Positions 9,801 to 18,902 of a stretch of DNA of 64,000 bases are shown in pieces. Position numbers and translations under genes: made by a program. The notes below the pieces were generated by a model. That model saw only the letters and a program-made list of their open reading frames with translations, was not told where the DNA came from and made no database searches. The stretch comes from Chitinophagaceae bacterium (GTDB lineage Bacteria; Bacteroidota; Bacteroidia; Chitinophagales; Chitinophagaceae), in the NCBI GenBank assembly GCA_023957125.1, contig JAMLHL010000001.1, positions 62,001-126,000 of the forward strand, given 5' to 3'. The number at the start of each line of letters is the position of its first letter. The first letter of the stretch is position 1.

Positions 9801-11612
9801 TTAAAACAGGCTTACCAGTCCAAAATGGATCTTAGATTGCCTGAGATTAAATGGCAGGTCATCCCGTTTTCCCACAGCATAACTGAGATTAAATATCCCC
9901 GCTTTGGTTTCAAAAGCCATCCCCAATCCTGCCCCGACATAAGTGTGGTCTTTATTGCTTAACTCCCCGAAAGCCTTGTTTTGGGCCCAGCCGGCGTCGG
10001 TAAATCCAAAAAAATACGAATTTAATCCCAAAAATATCCTGTATTCGGCAGTGGCAACCCCATACGTGCCGGCATAGATACTTTCCTCATCAAAGCCCCG
10101 CAACAATTTATATCCGCCTATCTGGAACATCTCATTTCTGAAAATGTTTTTCGTATATATCCAGCCGCCATTTACCGCGATCTTCAACACCGATTGCTTG
10201 CCCGTTTTCAGATAATGCGCACCCGAAAGGTTCAGCTTTAACAGATAGGTACGCAAATCCAGCGTATCATATAACGATGCATAATCGAAATCATTACCCG
10301 ACGCATCTTTTTTGATAGCGATAATAGCGGCACTGGGTTTAATTTTCCGCAATCCTGCCGAAGCGGTTATATCAAACTCATTTCCCCTGCGGGGATTAAA
10401 CCGGTAGTCGGTATTGTTATATTGGTAACTTACGCCGGCATTACTGGTATTGACATCAATAAAAGATGGCAATTTCTTTGTGATCTTTATTTGTGCGGTA
10501 TCTATCCCTTCCGGGAGCACATTGGTAAAAAAATGCTGGAAGAAAATTTTACCGGTCTGCCGGCCCGTGGTGAGGTATTGAATACCTAATTGAGTATTCA
10601 GATTGAGAAACGAGGAATCTTTTTTCAACAGATCGAAATTAAAATCGAGCCCCAGCGGCGTTTTAAATGCAAAAGGATGCTCATACTTCAGGTGCAGCCG
10701 GGGCGATTTTATCTGTATCTGCTGCCAGTTTACCCCGATGGTTTCCCCGCTGCCCAACGCATTTTTAAGATTTATATTGGCTTCTCCGGTCAATTGCAGT
10801 TTGGTTCTGCCGGTACCTTCCGCCGCCGGTAAAAAACCCACGAGTACATCTATCTGGCTGCTTTTTTTGGCATCCACATACAGATTCAGCACCGAGCCGG
10901 TACCGGTCAGGGTCATATCCCAGGGATGGATTTCCCTTACATACGGCAGTTCCAGTAAACGGCGGCTCACCAACTGCAGCCTGTCTTTTCGGTAAACAGA
11001 ACCGTTTTCTATTCCCAGGTATTTTTGAAGAAAGAAGTTTGATATTTTCAGGTTGCCGTAATTTCTGATACTGTCTATGACATATAAAGGACCTTGTTTG
11101 GTACTGAGTTTTGCAGATACATTGCCATCTTCCACGCTCAGGCTGTCGAGTGCTATCTGAGCAAACGGATAGCCGGTATTTTCGTAATAACCCAGCATCC
11201 GTTCCTGCCAGGAATTGATCTGACCAAAACTGAGGGGCTTCCCCGTAAATGACCGGTCGGTCCAGCCAATGCCCGAAAGCAACCTTTTGTCTGCGCTGTC
11301 GGTATTCAAAGCCGTCCAGCGGTACCGCTCTCCTTTATATATCCATACCCTCGCATAGGTTGAATCGTACCGGACACTGTCGGCAGAAGCCGTGATATAT
11401 CCCTGATTGCGGAGCGACAGGATAGTTTGATCAATATATTTCCGGCAAGATGCCTGATCAGCAAACGAGGTAGGCCACTCTGCCGTTTCCGGATGGAAGG
11501 AGGTATCTTTGCCGGTAAAAATATAGTGAAGCCGGTATGTATCCTGGGCGCCCGCAGTTAAAGACAGCATTCCAAGGAGTACAAGCCAGGATAGACAGCG
11601 CAGCCGGTTCAT
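9801..11612 (-). CDS. BamA/TamA-like outer-membrane beta-barrel protein
   Basis: A 603-residue exported protein when started at MNRLRCLSWLVLLGML (11612). That choice gives a clean signal peptide ending SLTAGAQ and avoids overlap with the divergent hemW. The open frame itself continues up to 11723. After POTRA-like repeats (about residues 25-250) comes a 16-strand-type barrel with alternating aromatic strands, for example EYRIFLGLNSYFFGFTDAGW, and a C-terminal strand ending HFGLVSLF. The family inserts or exports proteins across the outer membrane; the partner is unknown. The canonical BamA is usually longer (about 800 residues), so this is likely a paralogue. Confidence 0.8.
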   Translation of the reverse strand: MNRLRCLSWLVLLGMLSLTAGAQDTYRLHYIFTGKDTSFHPETAEWPTSFADQASCRKYIDQTILSLRNQGYITASADSVRYDSTYARVWIYKGERYRWTALNTDSADKRLLSGIGWTDRSFTGKPLSFGQINSWQERMLGYYENTGYPFAQIALDSLSVEDGNVSAKLSTKQGPLYVIDSIRNYGNLKISNFFLQKYLGIENGSVYRKDRLQLVSRRLLELPYVREIHPWDMTLTGTGSVLNLYVDAKKSSQIDVLVGFLPAAEGTGRTKLQLTGEANINLKNALGSGETIGVNWQQIQIKSPRLHLKYEHPFAFKTPLGLDFNFDLLKKDSSFLNLNTQLGIQYLTTGRQTGKIFFQHFFTNVLPEGIDTAQIKITKKLPSFIDVNTSNAGVSYQYNNTDYRFNPRRGNEFDITASAGLRKIKPSAAIIAIKKDASGNDFDYASLYDTLDLRTYLLKLNLSGAHYLKTGKQSVLKIAVNGGWIYTKNIFRNEMFQIGGYKLLRGFDEESIYAGTYGVATAEYRIFLGLNSYFFGFTDAGWAQNKAFGELSNKDHTYVGAGLGMAFETKAGIFNLSYAVGKRDDLPFNLRQSKIHFGLVSLF

Positions 11613-11654
11613 TACCGGCAAAACTAAAAGCATAAATCTGAATTCAAAAATCAT

Positions 11655-12803
11655 TTGGCATTGGGAGGTATCTATATCCATATTCCTTTTTGCAGACAAG
11701 CTTGCCTGTATTGTAATTTTCACTTCTCTACTTCCCTCCGGCTTAAGAACGATTTGATCAGGGCTTTATTGAAAGAAATAGCCCTGACCCATGTATATGA
11801 CGAAGGTGAGACTATTGAAACCGTTTATTTTGGAGGAGGAACGCCCAGCCTGCTTACTGCGGAAGAACTGAAGTTCATTATGGAAGCGCTGCATCAAAAA
11901 TTTACCATCCGGGCGGATGCCGAAATAACGCTGGAAGCCAACCCCGACGATGTTTCCGCCGTGCGGCTTGCCGAGTGGAAAAATACCGGCATCAACCGGC
12001 TGAGCATGGGCGTTCAGTCTTTTTTTGAAGAAGACCTGAAATGGATGAACCGGGCGCACAATGCCAGGCAGGCTATTGATAGTATTGCGTTGGCACAGGA
12101 TGCCGGCTTTAACAACCTGACCATTGATCTCATCTTCGGCTTACCCGGACTGAGCGATGAAAAATGGCAGCAGAACGTGCAAAAAGCGATCAACTTTAAT
12201 ATTTCTCATCTCAGTTGTTATGCATTGACCGTGGAGCCTAAAACGACGTTGCACAACATGATCTCAAAACATAAACTGCCTGATATGGACGCTGAACAAC
12301 AGGCAAGGCAGTTTATGCAACTCATGCAATGGTTGACGGAAGCCGGCTACGAGCATTACGAAATTTCCAATTTTGCGCTTCCCGGGAGAAAGAGCCGGCA
12401 CAATTCTTCTTACTGGCAGGGGAAGCCGTACTATGGCTTCGGCCCGGCCGCGCATTCTTTTAACGGCAGGGATATCCGGAGCTGGAACGTTGCCAACAAT
12501 GCAATGTATATCCGATCCATAGAACAAAATCTCCTACCTGCCGAACAGGAAAAGCTTACGCCGGTACAAAGATTGAATGAATACCTTATGACCGGGTTAC
12601 GTACTATGGAAGGCATAGATATGGAATATATACAAAAACAATTCGGAAACGCAGCCGTGGAAGAAATATCAGTCCGGGCGCAGCAATATGTACCCGAAAA
12701 AATGGTATTTACCCATCAAAGACTGAGGCTCACTAACCGGGGGAAATTATTTGCCGATGGGATAGCTGCAGATTTATTCCGGGACGAACCTACCGGCTAC
12801 TGA
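11655..12803 (+). CDS. hemW: Radical SAM haem chaperone HemW (coproporphyrinogen III oxidase-like)
   Basis: A 382-residue HemW. The radical-SAM motif is seen in IYIHIPFCRQACLYCNFHF (CxxxCxxC), followed by VYFGGGTPSLL, NRLSMGVQSF and LTIDLIFGLPG, and the HemW C-terminal domain. HemW homologues bind haem and hand it to acceptor proteins, and were long misnamed oxygen-independent coproporphyrinogen oxidase. The start codon is TTG, chosen because family members begin MxGIYIHIPFC. The gene is divergent from the barrel gene with about 40 nt between starts, so the two promoters must overlap. No terminator is visible before the downstream repeats. Confidence 0.93.
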   Translation: MALGGIYIHIPFCRQACLYCNFHFSTSLRLKNDLIRALLKEIALTHVYDEGETIETVYFGGGTPSLLTAEELKFIMEALHQKFTIRADAEITLEANPDDVSAVRLAEWKNTGINRLSMGVQSFFEEDLKWMNRAHNARQAIDSIALAQDAGFNNLTIDLIFGLPGLSDEKWQQNVQKAINFNISHLSCYALTVEPKTTLHNMISKHKLPDMDAEQQARQFMQLMQWLTEAGYEHYEISNFALPGRKSRHNSSYWQGKPYYGFGPAAHSFNGRDIRSWNVANNAMYIRSIEQNLLPAEQEKLTPVQRLNEYLMTGLRTMEGIDMEYIQKQFGNAAVEEISVRAQQYVPEKMVFTHQRLRLTNRGKLFADGIAADLFRDEPTGY

Positions 12804-12927
12804 ATCATTAGTTTCAAACAGGGGTAGAAGGTATGTGTATGTCCCGCAGATCGCGGGGATCCGCGCAGATTCAACTGGTGTGTTTCTGCAATTTACCTTG
12901 TGTCTTAGCAACTTTTACGTGCAAATT

Positions 12928-13172
12928 TCTCACGCAGAAACGCAGCGACGCAAAGAACAGACAGAAACTTTTTCCCTCCCAATCCTTGCGGCTTCGCGCC
13001 TTTGCGTGCAATTATCTCACGCAGAGACGCAGCGATACAAAGAACAGACAGAAACTTTTCCCTCCCAATCTTTGCGGCTTCGCGCCTTTGCGTGCAAATA
13101 TCTCACGCAGCGGCGCAAAGAAACCGACAGAGATTTTTTTCCTCTCAACCTTTGCGGCTCCGCGCCTTGGCA
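12928..13172. repeat. Three tandem copies of an 86-87 bp intergenic repeat
   Basis: TCTCACGCAG recurs at 12928, 13015 and 13101, a period of 87 then 86. Each unit runs TCTCACGCAGAGACGCAG, CAAAGAACAGACAGAAAC, a CCCTCCCAATC segment, and CTTTGCGGCTTCGCGCC followed by TTTGCGTGCAA. The third copy is shortened and more diverged and ends near 13172. A worn partial copy may precede it from about 12890. GCGTGAGA-type and GCGGCTTCGCGCC arms can pair, so each unit can fold. The gap 12804-13204 otherwise holds no gene. At about 12839-12870 there is also CCCGCAGATCGCGGGGATCC, resembling sequence at about 47460. Confidence 0.9.
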
Positions 13173-13204
13173 TGCAAAATTAGTCCCCTGCAGGAGCGGA
13201 GAGC

Positions 13205-14143
13205 TTATTTAATAACCGGTATCATTCCCCTGATACCCATGTCTGCTACCGGTTCCCCCTTCAGCGGATCCCATTTACCGTTACCGACAATCTCCGTCCA
13301 CTCAAAACTCCGGTTGGTTGACAAGGACACTTCCACTATTATATTCTCCGTTTCCTTCCCCGTGATCACCAATTTCCCGGGCACAAAAGCCGCCGTTATC
13401 ACTCCGGAGCCTACGGGCACAGGGGAAGTGGCATAAAGCGGATTCACTACGGTGGTTCTGCCGTCGGGGGATCGTGCAGAGTCCGTATGGACTTCACTGA
13501 ATCCCTCTCCGCTTATTGTAGTTTCAAATCCCCAGAAACCCTGTCTTCGGTTGCCCTCTATTGTTAGCAACCCGGTTTGAAACTGAAGATCCCGGATGTA
13601 GGTATTATAGCCGGTAAAGCCCATGATCCTCCCCGGGAGGTACTGATCAATTTCTATGGTATTGGAACTGGTATCCGTGGTGATGGTAACGGTGGTATCT
13701 ACATGGCAAAGCACGGAACAATTCATGCCAACAGGCTCGAGGCGAAGCCATTCATATTCTCCTGCAGGTATATCTTTTAATGGAATGGCAAAAAACACTT
13801 CATAATTACCGAAAAAAGCAGCCTGTGCATAATCTATTGCCCTTGCTCCCCCGATATCCGTTTCGGCTCCCCTATAGATGACGCTTCCCTTCCCCAAAGG
13901 TGTGGAAGCGTCGGGGCACAATTCGATATAATGAACAGCCATACTATTGATGACCGGACTTTGCGCTGCGTTCTCCGCCGCAAGGGAAGAAGGTTCGCCC
14001 TTGCTGTTAAGCCTTTGTTGCGTGGAATCGAATTTATACCGGAGGATCAGTTTCGCTTCCGATATTTCTCCGTTATCTGTTTTGGTACAAGACATTATCA
14101 ACACATGCAACAACAATATACATGCAGACCAATACGGTTTCAT
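13205..14143 (-). CDS. Hypothetical lipoprotein
   Basis: A 312-residue secreted protein when started at MKPYWSACILLLHVLIMSC, which gives a lipobox LIMSC with Cys at residue 19. The frame is open nine codons further upstream. The mature part has alternating beta-type segments, a Cys pair around MNCSVLCHVD, and a C-terminus similar in feel to DUF4249/DUF4382-style extracellular lipoproteins, but I do not recognise the family. It is probably anchored in the outer membrane. It stands alone between the tandem repeats and the SDR gene, both on the same strand. Confidence 0.75.
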   Translation of the reverse strand: MKPYWSACILLLHVLIMSCTKTDNGEISEAKLILRYKFDSTQQRLNSKGEPSSLAAENAAQSPVINSMAVHYIELCPDASTPLGKGSVIYRGAETDIGGARAIDYAQAAFFGNYEVFFAIPLKDIPAGEYEWLRLEPVGMNCSVLCHVDTTVTITTDTSSNTIEIDQYLPGRIMGFTGYNTYIRDLQFQTGLLTIEGNRRQGFWGFETTISGEGFSEVHTDSARSPDGRTTVVNPLYATSPVPVGSGVITAAFVPGKLVITGKETENIIVEVSLSTNRSFEWTEIVGNGKWDPLKGEPVADMGIRGMIPVIK

Positions 14144-14230
14144 CCGGAAATAGTTATTGTTTGTTTGCATGGTATCCTGATTAACGTCATGCCTTCACTC
14201 AAATTGCTATATCTCAAACTTTTACGGAGA

Positions 14231-15004
14231 TCAGGTATTGAGTTTTACAAAGCCGCCGTCAATCGGGTAATCACAGCCGGTGATAAAAGAAGCTTCATCG
14301 GAGCACAGATACAAAGCCAGGTGGGCTATTTCCACCGGCTTGGCCATACGGCCGATCGGTTGTGTTTTAGACAGCTTTTCATACATCTCCGCTTCCTGTC
14401 CCGGATAGGTTTTAGACAGGTAGCCATCCACGAAGGGAGTATGCACCCTTGCCGGCGATATGCTGTTGCAGCGGATATTTTCTTTCAAATAATCCTTGGC
14501 TACGGACAAAGTCATTGCCGCCACGGCGCCTTTGGCGGTGGAATATACAAACCGATCTGGGATACCCACCAAAGCCGCTACCGAAGCCATGTTCAGAATA
14601 ACGCCTCCTTTTCCTTTCATATAGGGAATAACCGAGTGCAGACAATTATATACACCTTTAATGTTTACCGACACTATCCGGTCAAAATCCTCCTCCGAAG
14701 TGGTGTCTGCCCGGCCGATATGGGCTATCCCGGCATTATTTACCAGGATATCAATTGCTCCCTGCTTTTGAGCAATCTCCGCCACGATGGCTTTCACCTC
14801 TTTTTGCGCTGCAACATTACATTTCAGAAAGACCGCTTTGCCATTAGCCGAAACGATTTCATTGGCTGTTGCCGTACCGCCTTTTTCATCCAAATCCAAT
14901 ATATAAACCTGCGCTCCCTGGCTTGCAAATACTTCTGAAATAGCCTTTCCTATGCCGCTGCCGCCACCGGTAATAACAGCTGTTTTTTTGTCTAATCTGA
15001 ACAT
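14231..15004 (-). CDS. Short-chain dehydrogenase/reductase (SDR)
   Basis: A 257-residue classical SDR. It has the NAD(P) motif TGGGSGIG (about residues 12-19), DLDEKGG after beta-2 (an acidic residue that favours NAD(H)), NNAG at about 89-92, catalytic Ser in MASVAALVG, YSTAK and the C-terminal YPIDGGF. It oxidises or reduces a small alcohol/ketone. The UxaA-type dehydratase 0.7 kb away suggests a sugar or sugar acid substrate, but this is inference. A tract of CAAATCT-type repeats lies between its start and its promoter region (15008-15040). Confidence 0.88.
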   Translation of the reverse strand: MFRLDKKTAVITGGGSGIGKAISEVFASQGAQVYILDLDEKGGTATANEIVSANGKAVFLKCNVAAQKEVKAIVAEIAQKQGAIDILVNNAGIAHIGRADTTSEEDFDRIVSVNIKGVYNCLHSVIPYMKGKGGVILNMASVAALVGIPDRFVYSTAKGAVAAMTLSVAKDYLKENIRCNSISPARVHTPFVDGYLSKTYPGQEAEMYEKLSKTQPIGRMAKPVEIAHLALYLCSDEASFITGCDYPIDGGFVKLNT

Positions 15005-15007
15005 GAT

Positions 15008-15040
15008 AAAATTTGAAATTTGAGATTTAAGATTTGAGAT
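15008..15040 (-). repeat. CAAATCT-type tract just upstream of the SDR start
   Basis: On the minus strand this reads a run of AATCTCAAATCTTAAATCTC-like heptamers ending 4 nt before the ATG. Similar tracts occur before ftsW (38423-38463) and the isomerase gene (60797-60818), in the same orientation relative to the gene. Confidence 0.7.
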
Positions 15041-15131
15041 TGGGCGATCCTTACTGTTTCTTAAACGGATGTAAAAATAGAGAATATTTAAAAAGCAAAT
15101 TGCAATGAACCAATTTCAACCGGAAATTAGT

Positions 15132-15139
15132 TATCTTTG
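15132..15139 (+). promoter_or_regulatory. Candidate -7 promoter element of the small membrane protein gene
   Basis: TATCTTTG is a full match to TAnnTTTG and lies 18 nt before the ATG at 15158. No convincing -33 TTTG is seen at the expected distance. Confidence 0.45.
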
Positions 15140-15157
15140 TACATATCATATATAAGC

Positions 15158-15433
15158 ATGTACATCTCCGAATGGATAATAATCGCCGGATCTATCGTTA
15201 CGCTTTTCTTCATTAACAGATTTTTGAACAAAAGGTACCTGAGCAAAATTGCCCCGGAAAAGGTTGAAGTAGTGAAGTTGATCGGGTTGGCCTTTATTTT
15301 GGGGGTATTTTATTTTAAGAATTTCGAAGGCAGTCGCGGAATAGGTTTTCAGATTGCATTGGCGATATTGACCGCTCATTTGATCTATAGAAGCTATAAA
15401 CTGATACAGAAATTAAACACTAAAGAAGCGTAG
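15158..15433 (+). CDS. Small hypothetical membrane protein
   Basis: A 91-residue protein starting MYISEWIIIAG. An earlier in-frame ATG at 15137 is less likely because it overlaps the candidate -7 element. Three hydrophobic stretches are visible: IIIAGSIVTLFFI, VVKLIGLAFILGVFYF and IGFQIALAILTAHLIY. The tail is positively charged (KLIQKLNTKEA). I do not recognise the family. It is the only plus-strand gene between two minus-strand metabolic genes and has its own candidate promoter. Confidence 0.65.
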   Translation: MYISEWIIIAGSIVTLFFINRFLNKRYLSKIAPEKVEVVKLIGLAFILGVFYFKNFEGSRGIGFQIALAILTAHLIYRSYKLIQKLNTKEA

Positions 15434-15512
15434 CAACCGGCGCTGCCCACAAGCCGAACGGCACGCGTTAGCGATCAAACCGGATGGGCTCCTTTTTACC
15501 CGTTTATCGGAG

Positions 15513-15623
15513 GTAAAGACACTACTGCGGAGCCTCCTATATCTAAGCATTAACAGAACGCTTGGGGAAGCCGAGTAAGGACACTACTGCGGTCTGACCC
15601 TCCTCCGTCGGGTACCGACCGCA
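15513..15623. repeat. Direct repeat pair and hairpin in the gap before uxaA
   Basis: GTAAAGACACTACTGCGG (15513-15530) and GTAAGGACACTACTGCGG (15575-15592) differ at one base and lie 62 bp apart. The second copy runs into TGCGGTC (15588-15594), which pairs perfectly with GACCGCA (15617-15623). No gene is visible from 15434 to 15662. The gap ends with another CAAATC-type tract (15636-15659). Confidence 0.6.
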
Positions 15624-15662
15624 TGCCATTGCATTTTCAAATTCTCAAATCATCAAATTACC

Positions 15663-17306
15663 CTACAACGACACCCCTCTTTTCCACGGGATGAAATCGT
15701 CCTGGTTCAGTTGCACGGCTTTGGGAATTTCTTCCCCGCTGGCAGTTCTGATACAATATTCCAGTATCTCCTCTCCCATCTCTTCAATGGTTTTTTCTCC
15801 TTCAATAATGGCGCCGGTATCAATATCTATTATATCCGACATCCGTTTGGCAAGAGAGGAGTTGGTGGCCACTTTTATAGTAGGGCATACCGGGTTGCCG
15901 GTGGGCGTACCCAGCCCGGTGGTGAATAAGATTAAAGTTGCGCCCGAAGCCGTTTTTCCGGTAGTGGCTTCCACATCATTGCCCGGCGTACATACCAGGC
16001 TCAAACCGGGTTTGCTTACCCTTTCCGTATAATCCAGCACATCTGCCACCGGGGAAGTGCCGCCTTTTTTAGCAGCGCCCGCAGATTTGATAGCATCGGT
16101 GATCAGCCCGTCCCTGATATTCCCGGGAGAGGGGTTCATGTGAAATCCGGAACCCACCTTTTCCGCCATTTCGCTATAATCTCTCATCAGCCGCATAAAC
16201 TTCCGGGCAGTCGCTTCATCTACCGCCCGATCCACTAACTCCTGTTCCGCGCCACAGAGTTCGGGAAACTCGGCCAACAATATTTTTCCACCCAAAGCCA
16301 CCACCAGGTCGGAGCAATAGCCCACAGCCGGGTTGGCGGATATGCCGCTGAAGCCATCGCTCCCGCCGCATTTTACACCAATACACAGTTCCGTAAGCGG
16401 CGCCGGTTTCCTTTCCAGTTTATTCAGTTCGATCAGTCCTTCAAAGGTTGTCCGGATCGCGTCAGACACCAATTGCTCTTCACTTTGAGTACGCTGCTGT
16501 TCAAATACATGCATGGGTTTATCAAAACCGGGATTGCGTTCTTTCATATATTTCAGGAAATCCCGCACCTGCAGGTTCTGGCAACCCAGGCTTAACACCG
16601 TAACGCCGCCTACATTGGGGTTATCGGCATAAGCCGCTAACACCCTGCCGAGGGTTTCGGCATCCTGGCGCGTACCGCCGCAACCGCCCTGGTGATTGAG
16701 GAATTTGATCCCGTCCACGTTTTTAAAGACCCTCTGTTGGACCGGATCCGGCTTTATATCCCCGATCCGGAAACTTTCCAGGTCGCTGCCTTCTTTATAT
16801 GCCTTCACCAATTGTCGCGTGTAGGCTTTATACTTATCTGTTACCCCGTAACCCAGTTCATTGTGCAGGGCCTCACGGATCACATCCATATTGCGGTTCT
16901 CGCAAAAAACCATAGGAACGAACAGCCAGTAATTGGCCGTGCCCACCCGGCCGTCGCTGCGATGATAGCCGTTAAAAGTTCTGCCGCTGAACTTTGATAC
17001 ATCCGGCGCATGCCATTCGTATTTCACACCGCGGTAGTCATATTCACCGGTAGCATGTTTGGTATTTTCAGTAGTCATCCGTCCGCCGCGCAGCACATCA
17101 AACTGGGTTTTACCCACCAACACCCCATACATAAAGATAGGATCCCCGCTTTTCATATCATTGATAAAAAACTTATGCTTGGCATCAACATCATCCTTCA
17201 GGGTATAACTGCTTCCACCATACTCAATTACTTCGCCTTTCTTCAAATTAGTGAGGGCCACCAATACATTATCCTTGGGATGTATTTTCAAAACTCTTGC
17301 TTTCAT
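15663..17306 (-). CDS. UxaA-family sugar-acid dehydratase (altronate dehydratase-like)
   Basis: A 547-residue full-length UxaA-type protein: an N-terminal SAF domain (about residues 1-90, RVLKIHPKDNVLVALTNLKKGE), then the large dehydratase domain with NHQGGCGGTRQDAETLGRVL, LSLGCQNLQ, CIGVKCGGSDGFSG, SANPAVGYCSDLVV and TPGNDVEATTG. The conserved Cys and His residues bind the metal. The family removes water from D-altronate or related aldonates to give 2-keto-3-deoxy acids. The exact substrate cannot be read here. The nearby SDR could act in the same sugar-acid route. Confidence 0.88.
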   Translation of the reverse strand: MKARVLKIHPKDNVLVALTNLKKGEVIEYGGSSYTLKDDVDAKHKFFINDMKSGDPIFMYGVLVGKTQFDVLRGGRMTTENTKHATGEYDYRGVKYEWHAPDVSKFSGRTFNGYHRSDGRVGTANYWLFVPMVFCENRNMDVIREALHNELGYGVTDKYKAYTRQLVKAYKEGSDLESFRIGDIKPDPVQQRVFKNVDGIKFLNHQGGCGGTRQDAETLGRVLAAYADNPNVGGVTVLSLGCQNLQVRDFLKYMKERNPGFDKPMHVFEQQRTQSEEQLVSDAIRTTFEGLIELNKLERKPAPLTELCIGVKCGGSDGFSGISANPAVGYCSDLVVALGGKILLAEFPELCGAEQELVDRAVDEATARKFMRLMRDYSEMAEKVGSGFHMNPSPGNIRDGLITDAIKSAGAAKKGGTSPVADVLDYTERVSKPGLSLVCTPGNDVEATTGKTASGATLILFTTGLGTPTGNPVCPTIKVATNSSLAKRMSDIIDIDTGAIIEGEKTIEEMGEEILEYCIRTASGEEIPKAVQLNQDDFIPWKRGVSL

Positions 17307-17412
17307 CGTTCAAAATAATTAAATGGAATTTCCGCAGTTATATGCCAAACCGGCAGCGAAATTATTAAAATGCCGGGGGATAATAAAAATTGAATTTAAG
17401 ACGGGATTTATT

Positions 17413-18018
17413 TTATTGCAGGAAGCCGGCTATACCGTTTATCGAAAGTGTATGATCAAACCTTCCCCTTGTAATTTTATGCGATGGCAGTGTAGCCTCA
17501 AATATACCGGAAAGCCTGCTTCTGTCTGTACTATCGTTATAGATCATTAATGCTTTATGGAAATAAATGTTACCCGTTCCTTTTTCTGCATAGTTGCCGT
17601 TGATCATAAAATAACCATTAACCCCGTCTAAAACCATTCTCTTTCCCTCCAAAGAATTAAAGTCATTGTAGGAAAAGTCCTTTTTTACAGACAAGATTAA
17701 ACTAACGGTGTTGAAAGTTGATTGCAGGTTTGAATTCCAGGTTATGATCAGCGTATCGCTATCCGGCGCAGAATTGTCTTTATGAAGATATAACTCATAA
17801 TAATCGTGTCCGAATAACCCTCCTGTTATCCTGTCCTGCGTGCGAAAAACCTCTTCATCAATATAACAGGTCATTATATTGTTCCCTCTGTCGGTAAATA
17901 CAGATAAATCGGGAGCGTCATCATCCTCAAAAAATATGGTATGATTTTTTTTGCAGGATAAAAGCAGTATTCCGGCTGTTACGAGTACGATCCATTTCGT
18001 AAATACCGTCTTTCTCAT
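17413..18018 (-). CDS. Hypothetical lipoprotein
   Basis: A 201-residue protein with a lipobox ILLLSC (Cys22) followed by KKNH, so it is exported and lipidated. The mature part is beta-rich with no motif I recognise. Its start overlaps the stop of the preceding gene by 4 nt (ATGA type), so the two are translationally coupled and probably act together at the outer membrane. Confidence 0.75.
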   Translation of the reverse strand: MRKTVFTKWIVLVTAGILLLSCKKNHTIFFEDDDAPDLSVFTDRGNNIMTCYIDEEVFRTQDRITGGLFGHDYYELYLHKDNSAPDSDTLIITWNSNLQSTFNTVSLILSVKKDFSYNDFNSLEGKRMVLDGVNGYFMINGNYAEKGTGNIYFHKALMIYNDSTDRSRLSGIFEATLPSHKITRGRFDHTLSINGIAGFLQ

Positions 18019-18668
18019 TTTTTACTTTTTTTAAAGGCTATTATATATCCTGCATTTATTGCAAGGGGCACAGGGCTTTCATGAACGTAATTCATATGTC
18101 CTTTCACTATCGGGGGCGAAGAAATATCTATCTGGGAAAAACAATAACCGCCGCCGACTTTACGCTTATAATGAATGCCGCCACTTAAAAAAACGCCGTT
18201 CATATTCAAATTCTTGTGCGGATTAAGAATGGTATATTTTTCCATATCATAGCTTTCATGCCATACGTTGATCTTATGGCTTATCAGTCCAACAGTTAAA
18301 AACAATGAGAATATATTTTTATCACCCCGCCAGGATACCCTGAATCTATTGCCAAGCGTTGCTGCAATGGAATAGAACTGAGTTTTATATCCAGTGGTTA
18401 CCGTTAAGGGCAATGAGGGATCGGCGGAATAGGCAACTTCCGTACCCGCATTTTTGTATAGCGGCAGCCCGCCCCGCACCCCGATCACCATCTGATATAC
18501 TTTTTTATTTATTACAGGGTACTGCAATCCCGGCGTTAGCTGAAGCAAAGGCTTCTTGTTATTAATATCAATACTATAACCTATATAGGGCTCTATAGTA
18601 TTTTGTGAATACGACAAAATGGGGAGAAGAAATAATAAAACAACGATTTGAGGCCTTCGTGTATTCAT
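18015..18668 (-). CDS. Hypothetical outer-membrane beta-barrel protein
   Basis: A 217-residue protein with a signal peptide (MNTRRPQIVVLLFLLPILSYSQ) and alternating strands typical of a small 8-strand barrel, for example IEPYIGYSIDI, SIAATLGNRFRVSW and GVFLSGGIHYKRKVGGGY. It lacks a closing aromatic residue and ends in IAFKKSKK. It is coupled by a 4-nt overlap to the following lipoprotein gene, which suggests an envelope pair. I cannot assign a function. Confidence 0.7.
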   Translation of the reverse strand: MNTRRPQIVVLLFLLPILSYSQNTIEPYIGYSIDINNKKPLLQLTPGLQYPVINKKVYQMVIGVRGGLPLYKNAGTEVAYSADPSLPLTVTTGYKTQFYSIAATLGNRFRVSWRGDKNIFSLFLTVGLISHKINVWHESYDMEKYTILNPHKNLNMNGVFLSGGIHYKRKVGGGYCFSQIDISSPPIVKGHMNYVHESPVPLAINAGYIIAFKKSKK

Positions 18669-18775
18669 CCGGTATAATTACAATATTAGCGTCAAAACAA
18701 GTGACCATCAAAACGATGAAAACGTTGCCTCCCGTTTTTCAATCACCTGTCCGATATCCCGAAATCGCTTTCATA

Positions 18776-18805
18776 ATATGATAATATAATATATTCGTAT
18801 CATAT
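18776..18805. promoter_or_regulatory. Perfect 8-bp inverted repeat, possible operator
   Basis: ATATGATA (18776-18783) and TATCATAT (18798-18805) are perfect arms around a 14-nt AT-rich spacer. The site is about 110 nt upstream of the barrel/lipoprotein pair and about 100 nt past the TraR/DksA-like stop. No T-tract follows, so an operator is more likely than a terminator. Confidence 0.4.
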
Positions 18806-18902
18806 CATTCTTCGGCCAGGGATGACATGACTGTAAAGCGCCCTTTTTGCGGTTCATCGCCCGTACCCGACCTGCCGGGAAAAGATAACAAACCGGAGCC
18901 TG

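Noticed and set aside
12928..13172. CRISPR array
   Set aside because: The units are contiguous 86-87 bp repeats without unique spacers, and no cas gene is present.
12833..13436. Overlapping plus-strand reading frames of 116-144 codons over the tandem repeats
   Set aside because: They arise because the GC-rich repeat units lack stops. The translations are repeat-derived (FPSQSLRLRAFAC) with no family features, and one runs antisense into the lipoprotein gene.
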